DNA of 20,304 nt. Source: Firmicutes bacterium AM31-12AC (lineage in GTDB: Bacteria; Bacillota; Clostridia; Lachnospirales; Lachnospiraceae). A program made the translations under genes and the position numbers. The stretch covers positions 1 to 20,304 of the forward strand of contig QUJA01000044.1 of the NCBI GenBank assembly GCA_003480425.1, written 5' to 3'. Below the pieces are notes generated by a model. It was not told the origin of the DNA. It ran no database searches and was given only the letters and a program-made list of their open reading frames with translations. Shown piece by piece: positions 15,026 through 20,304 of this stretch (position 1 is its first letter; every line of letters begins with the position of its first letter).

Positions 15026-15117
15026 AAGGAACATGAATGTTTACTGATTGCCTTTTGCAGGTAAACAATAAGCATATGTGCCATATAAGGTAAATAAATA
15101 ATGGAGGTTATGGCCTT

Positions 15118-15981
15118 ATGGAGATGATACAGGCAGAAGAGCTTGTTTATGAATATGAAAAACGAGATGATGAGGGCAATGTAGTCGGAATGCATCGAGC
15201 TGTAGATGGTGTGGATATAGATGTCAGACCTGGACAGTTTGTTGCGATTCTTGGACATAATGGCTCTGGAAAATCTACACTCGCAAAGCATATGAATGCA
15301 ATTCTTGTTCCTACAGGAGGAACGATGTGGGTGAACGGGCGTGATACAAAGGATCCGAATGAGCTGATGAATGTACGTCAATCAGCCGGGATGGTATTTC
15401 AGAATCCGGATAACCAGATTATTGGAACTGTCGTAGAAGAGGATGTCGGATTTGGACCAGAGAATTTAGGGGTCCCGACGGATGAGATATGGAAGCGAGT
15501 AGAAGACAGTCTCAGGGCTGTAGGTATGTTAGAATATCGTAAAAATTCACCAAATAAATTATCAGGCGGACAGAAACAACGTGTGGCAATTGCAGGTGTA
15601 ATCGCGATGGAACCACAGTGTATTGTGCTGGATGAACCAACAGCCATGTTAGACCCGAATGGAAGAAAAGAAGTGCTTCGTACAGTGCATGAACTTCGTA
15701 AAAGAAAAAATGTAACAGTTATCTTAATTACACATTATATGGAAGAAGTAGTAGATGCAGACTGGGTATATGTAATGGATAGCGGACATGTGGTGATGCG
15801 TGGAACACCGAGACAGATTTTTAGTCAGGTCGATGAATTGAAAAAATATCATCTTGATGTGCCACAGGTTACGATGCTTGCAGAGGAACTTCGAAAGAGA
15901 GGAATGGATATTCCAAAGGGAATACTGCATCGTGAAGAACTAGTAGGGTATATTATGAAAGCACAGAAAAAAGACGCATAG
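15118..15981 (+). CDS. ecfA1: ECF transporter ATPase A1 (EcfA1)
   Basis: This 287-residue protein is one of the two ATPases of the energy-coupling-factor module. The module powers vitamin and micronutrient uptake through exchangeable S-components. Visible motifs are Walker A GHNGSGKST (46-54), the Q-loop in VFQNPDNQIIG (the ECF-typical PDNQ), signature LSGGQKQRVAIAG, Walker B CIVLDEPTAMLDP, and switch His in ITHYMEE. The ATG has GGAGG (15103-15107) 10 nt upstream. It is the first of four tightly packed genes, and ecfA2 starts 14 bp after its stop. No S-component gene is adjacent, as expected for a shared group II module. Confidence 0.95.
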   Translation: MEMIQAEELVYEYEKRDDEGNVVGMHRAVDGVDIDVRPGQFVAILGHNGSGKSTLAKHMNAILVPTGGTMWVNGRDTKDPNELMNVRQSAGMVFQNPDNQIIGTVVEEDVGFGPENLGVPTDEIWKRVEDSLRAVGMLEYRKNSPNKLSGGQKQRVAIAGVIAMEPQCIVLDEPTAMLDPNGRKEVLRTVHELRKRKNVTVILITHYMEEVVDADWVYVMDSGHVVMRGTPRQIFSQVDELKKYHLDVPQVTMLAEELRKRGMDIPKGILHREELVGYIMKAQKKDA

Positions 15982-15995
15982 AAATGGAGAAACCA

Positions 15996-16844
15996 ATGTC
16001 AATAAAACTGGAACATATAAATTATATTTACAATCCAGGTGATGCATATGAAAGACATGCATTGAAGGATATTAATTTGGAAATCCCACAGGGACAGTTT
16101 GTAGGAATTATCGGACATACGGGTTCAGGAAAATCTACATTGATCCAGCATTTAAACGGATTGATCAAAGCAACTTCAGGACAGCTATATTATGAGGGTA
16201 AAAACATTTATGAAGCCGGTTATAATATGCGAACACTTAGAACACAGGTCGGACTTGTATTTCAGTATCCAGAGCACCAGTTGTTTGAAGTAGATGTACT
16301 GACAGATGTTTGTTTTGGACCTAAAAATCAGGGATTATCAGAAGAAGATTGTATGAAGCGTGCAAAGGAAGCACTGGAGCTTGTACAATTTCCTGAAAAA
16401 TATTATCGTCAATCACCGTTTGAATTGTCGGGAGGACAAAAGCGAAGAGTGGCGATCGCCGGAGTTCTGGCTATGAAACCGAAAGTTCTTGTGCTGGATG
16501 AACCAACCGCAGGACTGGACCCGCAAGGAAGGGATGATATCCTGGATCAGATAGCAAGACTTCATAAAGAAACAGATATGACAGTAATTCTTGTATCTCA
16601 TAGTATGGAAGATATTGCCCGTTACGTGGACAGAATTATTGTAATGAATCATGGAGAGAAGATGTTTGATGGGGAGCCGAAAGCTGTATTTGCACATTAT
16701 AAAGAGCTGGAACAGATTGGACTTGCAGCTCCGCAGGTGACGTATATTATGCATGACTTAAAAGAAAGAGGGCTGGATGTGCGTACAGATGCCACAACAG
16801 TCGAAGAGGCAGCAGACGAGATAATGAGGTGTTACCATGATTAG
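15996..16844 (+). CDS. ecfA2: ECF transporter ATPase A2 (EcfA2)
   Basis: This 282-residue protein is the second ATPase of the shared ECF module. It has Walker A GHTGSGKST (40-48), Q-loop VFQYPEHQLFE (the EcfA2-typical PEHQLF), signature LSGGQKRRVAIAG, Walker B VLVLDEPTAGLDP, and switch His in VSHSMED. ATG 15996 (MSIKLEHINY) is preferred over ATG 15984. GGAG (15986-15989) lies 6 nt before 15996, and no ribosome binding site precedes 15984. Its 3' end overlaps ecfT by 8 bp, indicating translational coupling. Confidence 0.95.
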   Translation: MSIKLEHINYIYNPGDAYERHALKDINLEIPQGQFVGIIGHTGSGKSTLIQHLNGLIKATSGQLYYEGKNIYEAGYNMRTLRTQVGLVFQYPEHQLFEVDVLTDVCFGPKNQGLSEEDCMKRAKEALELVQFPEKYYRQSPFELSGGQKRRVAIAGVLAMKPKVLVLDEPTAGLDPQGRDDILDQIARLHKETDMTVILVSHSMEDIARYVDRIIVMNHGEKMFDGEPKAVFAHYKELEQIGLAAPQVTYIMHDLKERGLDVRTDATTVEEAADEIMRCYHD

Positions 16845-17661
16845 AGATATTACAATAGGCCAGTATTACCCTGCACAAAGTCCGGTTCATCGACTGGATC
16901 CAAGGGTGAAGATTATTTGTACGCTGATATTTTTAGTATCGTTGTTTGTACAGAACAGTCTGCTTGGTTATGCAGTTGCAACCATATTTTTAATGATTGT
17001 AATCAAAGCAAGCCAAGTTCCACTCAAATTTATGCTCAAAGGCTTGAAGGCAATCGTTATTTTATTGTTATTTACGGTTGTGATGAATTTATTTTTGACA
17101 AAAGGCGGAGAGACACTGGTACATTTCTGGATTTTTACAATTACAGAACAAGGGCTTAGAGTGTCCGTGTTTATGGCAATCCGTTTGATTTATCTGATTG
17201 TCGGTTCTTCGCTTATGACACTGACGACAACACCAAATTCCTTGACAGATGGGATTGAAAGCGTATTAAAACCGCTTAATAAAATAAATGTTCCGGTTCA
17301 TGAGATTGCGATGATGATGTCAATTGCACTTCGTTTTATTCCAATCCTTTTGGAAGAGACAGATAAAATCATGAAGGCACAGATCGCCCGTGGTGCGGAC
17401 TTGGAGAGTGGAAATATCATTCAGAAAACAAAAGCAATGGTTCCGATTTTAGTGCCGTTGTTTGTTTCTGCATTTAGAAGAGCAAATGACCTTGCAATGG
17501 CAATGGAATCGAGATGTTACTGCGGTGGTGAAGGCAGAACGAAGATGAAACCACTGGTTTATGAAAAAAGAGATTATCTGGCATATACATTTTCAGTTTT
17601 TTATCTTGTGGTTGTTATCATTGTGGGACATTTCATTCCATTTAAAGTATGGATCTTTTAA
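16837..17661 (+). CDS. ecfT: ECF transporter transmembrane coupling subunit (EcfT)
   Basis: This 274-residue membrane protein links the two ATPases to the S-component. Hydrophobic segments lie near residues 25-57, 69-87, 96-130 and 247-272. The two cytoplasmic coupling helices end in short Arg motifs that dock in the ATPases. The first, AQIARGAD (Ala184-Arg185-Gly186), is canonical. The second reads AMESRCY, with Ser225 where Ala is usual before Arg226. The start overlaps the last 8 bp of ecfA2, and truA follows after 16 bp. The length and gene order are standard for Firmicutes. Confidence 0.94.
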   Translation: MIRDITIGQYYPAQSPVHRLDPRVKIICTLIFLVSLFVQNSLLGYAVATIFLMIVIKASQVPLKFMLKGLKAIVILLLFTVVMNLFLTKGGETLVHFWIFTITEQGLRVSVFMAIRLIYLIVGSSLMTLTTTPNSLTDGIESVLKPLNKINVPVHEIAMMMSIALRFIPILLEETDKIMKAQIARGADLESGNIIQKTKAMVPILVPLFVSAFRRANDLAMAMESRCYCGGEGRTKMKPLVYEKRDYLAYTFSVFYLVVVIIVGHFIPFKVWIF

Positions 17662-17677
17662 AAATGGAGTATAAGTA

Positions 17678-18454
17678 GTGAGAAGAATAAAATTAACAGT
17701 TGCCTATGACGGCACCGATTATTGTGGCTGGCAGATACAGCCAAACGGAATTACGATTGAAGAGGTATTGAACAAAAAACTGTCAAAACTGACAGGAGAA
17801 AACATTGTCATCATTGGTGCAAGCCGGACCGATTCCGGGGTGCATGCGATGGGAAATGTGGCGGTGTTTGATACTAAATCGCCGATTCCGCCGGACCGGT
17901 TTTCTTATGCGTTAAATCAAAAACTTCCGGATGATATCGTGATAGTAAAATCAGAAGAAGTACCATCCGACTGGCATCCGAGATATCAGGACCATATTGT
18001 GAAAACGTATGAATATCATATTTTAAATACAGAAGTTCCAGATCCTACAAAGAGACATAACACATATTTTGTTTCTTATAAGCTGGACGTTGCGAAAATG
18101 CGTGAAGCGGCAGAATATTTGCTTGGCGAACATGATTTTGCAAGCTTTTGCAATATTAGGACAAATGTGGAAGATACGGTCAGAACAATTTACGAATTGG
18201 AAGTTTTGGAGTCAGAATGTGCTTATGCGAGAAATGGGCATGCGGCCGGACGAGAGCTGACAATTCGAATTAAGGGAAATGGTTTTCTCTATAATATGGT
18301 TCGGATTATTGTCGGGACGCTTCTGCGTGTTGGACGTGGGTTCTATACGCCAGAGCAGGTGAAAGAGATTCTGGAGGCGAAAGACCGACAGGCAGCCGGG
18401 GTGACAGCACCGCCGCAGGGACTGGTGCTGATGCAGATTGAATATGAGAAATAA
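17678..18454 (+). CDS. truA: tRNA pseudouridine(38-40) synthase TruA
   Basis: This 258-residue enzyme isomerises uridines 38, 39 and 40 in the anticodon arm of many tRNAs. The catalytic Asp52 lies in GASRTDSGVHA, the TruA-family motif. Other family segments are the N-terminal VAYDGTDYCGWQIQPN, HHxV-like KRHNTYFVS in mid-protein, and GNGFLYNMVRIIVGTLL near residue 200. The start is a GTG with TGGAG 8 nt upstream. It is the last gene of the ECF operon and is followed directly by a terminator. The rplM-rpsI genes that often follow truA in Firmicutes are absent here. Confidence 0.95.
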   Translation: MRRIKLTVAYDGTDYCGWQIQPNGITIEEVLNKKLSKLTGENIVIIGASRTDSGVHAMGNVAVFDTKSPIPPDRFSYALNQKLPDDIVIVKSEEVPSDWHPRYQDHIVKTYEYHILNTEVPDPTKRHNTYFVSYKLDVAKMREAAEYLLGEHDFASFCNIRTNVEDTVRTIYELEVLESECAYARNGHAAGRELTIRIKGNGFLYNMVRIIVGTLLRVGRGFYTPEQVKEILEAKDRQAAGVTAPPQGLVLMQIEYEK

Positions 18455-18457
18455 GAT

Positions 18458-18497
18458 AAGGTGTAATATTTCGGGAACGAAAATATTACACCTTTTT
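18458..18497 (+). terminator. Terminator of the ecf-truA operon
   Basis: Arms at 18458-18473 and 18478-18494 pair with a single bulged A around the tetraloop GGAA, followed by a T-run (18493-18497). It begins 3 bp after the truA stop. Confidence 0.88.
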
Positions 18498-18509
18498 AAA
18501 ACAGAGGGG

Positions 18510-18539
18510 TTGACAAGGTCCGTCTGTATACGTTACTAT
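18510..18539 (+). promoter_or_regulatory. Promoter of tyrS and its T-box leader
   Basis: The consensus TTGACA (18510-18515) is followed after 18 bp by TACTAT (18534-18539). It lies between the truA terminator and the T-box leader, so tyrS is an independent unit with a leader of about 460 nt. Confidence 0.75.
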
Positions 18540-18544
18540 AAGCA

Positions 18545-18824
18545 ACAGAGATGACAAAGGCATAGAAGAGAACAAGTAATAGCGATGAGTGAAAACAGAA
18601 AGCTGCCGGGTGATGAGAGGCGCATGATACGATTAGCTATGAATACATCTCGGAGCTGCGCACCGAACGGATAACAAGTAGGCTGTGACGGACTGGCAGA
18701 CGTTAACATGCTAAGGCAATGATAGTTGCTGTTGAGGCAGCAGATGTGAATCTGTTGTGAATAAAGGTGGTACCACGGGAATAATACTCGTCCTTACAAT
18801 TAGTTGATTGTAAGGACGTTTTTT
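18545..18824 (+). promoter_or_regulatory. Tyr-specific T-box riboswitch controlling tyrS
   Basis: This leader RNA senses uncharged tRNA-Tyr and switches between antitermination and termination. The conserved T-box AAGGTGGTACCACGG is at 18764-18778. Its UGGU pairs with the ACCA end of tRNA-Tyr, whose discriminator is A. The Stem I region (about 18550-18680) contains the specifier candidate UAC, a Tyr codon, at 18644-18646 within GAATACATCTCGGAGC. This is the usual context for a T-box specifier loop. A perfect 12-bp terminator with a T-tract follows. The gene downstream, tyrS, agrees with the specifier. The limits of Stem I are estimated by eye. Confidence 0.9.
18789..18824 (+). terminator. T-box-controlled terminator
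   Basis: CGTCCTTACAAT (18789-18800) pairs perfectly with ATTGTAAGGACG (18807-18818) around a 6-nt loop, then six Ts (18819-18824). It competes with the antiterminator formed by the T-box sequence just upstream. Confidence 0.92.
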
Positions 18825-18958
18825 GTTGTGAACACTTAGCGAGGTTCTATCGAGCTTAGTGAGAACACACACCTCGACACTTGGTGAGGTTCTATCGAAC
18901 CTAGTGACGATGGTGTTACATTGTTGTGAACACTTGAGCGAGGTAATGTCGCAGAAAC
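18825..18958 (+). repeat. Cluster of three imperfect hairpin-forming repeats in the tyrS leader
   Basis: Three related units begin with CACTT at 18833, 18878 and 18931. GTTGTGAACACTT is identical at 18825-18837 and 18923-18935. GAGGTTCTATCGA is identical at 18841-18853 and 18886-18898. Units 1 and 2 each fold as a hairpin: CACT...AGTG outer arms with GGTTC-tatc-GAACC in unit 2, and G·U-substituted pairs in unit 1. Unit 3 has diverged after its first 22 bases. The block fills the space between the T-box terminator and the tyrS ribosome binding site. Its function is unknown. Confidence 0.75.
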
Positions 18959-19005
18959 GCAGAAACACACTTACAAAAATATAATATAAAAAGGAGAACA
19001 CAAAC

Positions 19006-20229
19006 ATGACACTTTACGAAGAATTACAAGCACGTGGCCTGATCGCACAGGTGACAGACGAAGCACTGATTTCTGATTTGATCAACAATGGAAAGGCAAC
19101 ATTTTACATCGGATTTGACCCGACAGCAGATAGCTTACACGTAGGACATTTCATGGCATTATGTCTGATGAAGCGTCTGCAGATGGCAGGAAACAAACCA
19201 ATCGCATTGATTGGTGGCGGTACAGCTATGATCGGTGATCCATCAGGAAGATCTGATATGCGTCAGATGATGACACCGGAGCAGATTCAGCATAACTGTG
19301 ACTGTTTCAAAGAACAGATGAGTAAATTCATTGATTTCTCAGAAGGTAAGGCATTGATGGTAAATAATGCTGACTGGCTGATGGATTTGAATTACATCGA
19401 AGTACTCCGTGAAGTTGGTGCACATTTCAGCGTAAACCGTATGCTTTCACACGAGTGTTACAAACAGCGTATGGAAAGAGGACTTACATTCCTTGAATTT
19501 AACTACATGATCATGCAGAGCTACGATTTCTATGAGTTATTCCAGAATTACGGATGCAACCTACAGTTCGGTGGAGATGACCAGTGGGCAAACATGCTCG
19601 GTGGTACAGAGCTGATTCGTCGTAAACTTGGTAAAGATGCAAGTGCTATGACAATCACACTGCTTCTGAACTCAGAAGGTAAAAAGATGGGAAAAACACA
19701 GTCAGGTGCTGTTTGGCTTGATCCAAACAAAACATCTCCATTCGATTTCTATCAGTATTGGAGAAATGTAGCGGATGCTGATGTACTTAAATGTATCCGT
19801 ATGTTGACATTCCTTCCATTAGAGCAGATTGATGAAATGGATTCATGGGAAGGAAGCCAGTTGAACAAAGCAAAAGAAATCCTTGCATTTGAATTAACAA
19901 AACTTGTTCATGGTGAAGAAGAAGCAGTTCGTGCACAGGAAAGCGCCCGTGCATTATTCAGCCAGGGAAATGCAGCTGATATGCCAACAGCAGAATTAGC
20001 AGAAGAAGATTTGACAGAAGGAACAATTGATATTCTTACATTACTTGCTAAGAGTGGACTTGTATCTTCAAAATCAGAAGCAAGACGTGCCGTACAGCAG
20101 GGCGGAGTTGCAGTAGATGGTGAGAAAGTGACAGATATCTATGCGACAATTGAAAAAGATAAATTTGCAGGAGAAGGAATTGTCCTGAAAAAAGGAAAGA
20201 AAAACTTCCGTAAAGTAGTTGTGAAATAG
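19006..20229 (+). CDS. tyrS: Tyrosyl-tRNA synthetase (TyrRS)
   Basis: This 407-residue class I synthetase charges tRNA-Tyr with tyrosine. The Rossmann fold carries the HIGH-type motif HVGH (45-48) in [14 protein letters not shown]. The KMSKS-type loop reads KMGKT (227-231). Also seen are GGDDQWANM, which binds tyrosine and ATP, and a C-terminal S4 RNA-binding domain (about residues 340-405, with [20 protein letters not shown]). The length and the KMGKT variant are normal for the bacterial TyrS group common in Firmicutes. AAGGAG (18991-18996) is 9 nt before the ATG. Expression is governed by the Tyr T-box upstream. No ordinary terminator is visible before the window ends. Confidence 0.96.
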   Translation: MTLYEELQARGLIAQVTDEALISDLINNGKATFYIGFDPTADSLHVGHFMALCLMKRLQMAGNKPIALIGGGTAMIGDPSGRSDMRQMMTPEQIQHNCDCFKEQMSKFIDFSEGKALMVNNADWLMDLNYIEVLREVGAHFSVNRMLSHECYKQRMERGLTFLEFNYMIMQSYDFYELFQNYGCNLQFGGDDQWANMLGGTELIRRKLGKDASAMTITLLLNSEGKKMGKTQSGAVWLDPNKTSPFDFYQYWRNVADADVLKCIRMLTFLPLEQIDEMDSWEGSQLNKAKEILAFELTKLVHGEEEAVRAQESARALFSQGNAADMPTAELAEEDLTEGTIDILTLLAKSGLVSSKSEARRAVQQGGVAVDGEKVTDIYATIEKDKFAGEGIVLKKGKKNFRKVVVK

Positions 20230-20236
20230 AACTAGT

Positions 20237-20304
20237 GCCAAACGGGGGCAGACCAACGGGGACGGGGAGACCAATGGGGGACGGAGTTCTGTTTTGTTAA
20301 CAAA
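20237..20304. repeat. G-rich REP-like element, cut by the right window edge
   Basis: After tyrS the sequence turns sharply G-rich, with GACCAACGGGGACGG (20251-20265) and GACCAATGGGGGACGG (about 20269-20283) as imperfect direct repeats. Four runs of at least four Gs (20244-48, 20258-61, 20264-67, 20276-80) lie within 37 nt. It ends with the palindrome TTTGTTAACAAA (20293-20304) exactly at the edge. This looks like the left half of a long palindrome, such as a REP element or a terminator. The second half is not in the window. Confidence 0.55.

Noticed and set aside
15026..15117. Riboswitch in the ecf operon leader
   Set aside because: The leader is short (about 85 nt) and no known vitamin-riboswitch core was recognised.
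15019..15381. 120-residue minus-strand ORF opposite ecfA1
   Set aside because: Antisense to the Walker A region of a clear ecfA1, His/Ile-rich, with no supporting signals.
18825..18958. Possible CRISPR-like array
   Set aside because: Only three imperfect units, with unequal spacing (45 and 53 bp), no constant repeat length and no cas genes. Hairpin repeats explain it better.
18711..19007. 98-residue minus-strand ORF with repeated RTS-SV peptides
   Set aside because: It covers the T-box, its terminator and the repeat block. The peptide repeats only mirror the DNA repeats. No convincing ribosome binding site or domain.

Overview
The window looks like chromosomal DNA from a gut Firmicute of the family Lachnospiraceae (Clostridia). 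The reasons are the AT-rich, A/G-biased codon use, strong AGGAGG-type ribosome binding sites, a T-box leader on tyrS, a Lys/Ala-rich protein that appears to carry the Lachnospiraceae DUF6465 domain, a LacI/LplBC-type ABC sugar locus, and an EcfA1-EcfA2-EcfT-TruA cluster. The genus cannot be fixed from this sequence. No rRNA, CRISPR array, phage gene or transposase was found.

Layout. (1) 1-222: an inverted repeat at the left edge, then a minus-strand tRNA-Leu(CAG) with its own promoter and terminator. (2) 326-2500: a monocistronic DUF6465-like protein, then an HD-domain hydrolase and a Sir2 deacetylase in tandem. (3) 2563-9989: a fructan/sucrose-type oligosaccharide locus. It has a divergent LacI regulator, two LplB/LplC-type permeases, a lipoprotein binding protein, a cytoplasmic GH32 fructosidase and a PfkB-type fructokinase. 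Two operator-like sites, each made of two tandem 12-bp boxes, flank the main promoter. (4) 10040-12855, minus strand: a split ThrE-type exporter (YjjP/YjjB-like), a small membrane protein, and a PucR-like regulator 1 nt upstream of it. (5) 13010-14122, minus strand: an orphan MsmK/UgpC-type ATPase, likely the energiser for sugar importers such as the one in (3), which has no ATPase of its own. (6) 14302-14977: cyclophilin PPIase with its own promoter and terminator. (7) 14997-18497: ecfA1-ecfA2-ecfT-truA. (8) 18510-20229: tyrosyl-tRNA synthetase behind a Tyr T-box. A 135-bp run of imperfect hairpin repeats lies between the T-box terminator and the gene. (9) 20237-20304: a G-rich, REP-like element cut by the window edge.

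How the genes work together: the ABC transporter would import fructo-oligosaccharides or sucrose, GH32 would split them inside the cell, and ScrK would phosphorylate the fructose. The LacI protein probably represses the locus until sugar is present, and the ATPase at 13010-14122 could power the importer in trans.

Most of the window is ordinary. The points most worth a second look are a probable 1-base deletion that scrambles the C-terminus of the second sugar permease, the doubled operators, the repeat block in the tyrS leader, and the G-rich element at the right edge. No convincing undescribed multi-gene system is present.
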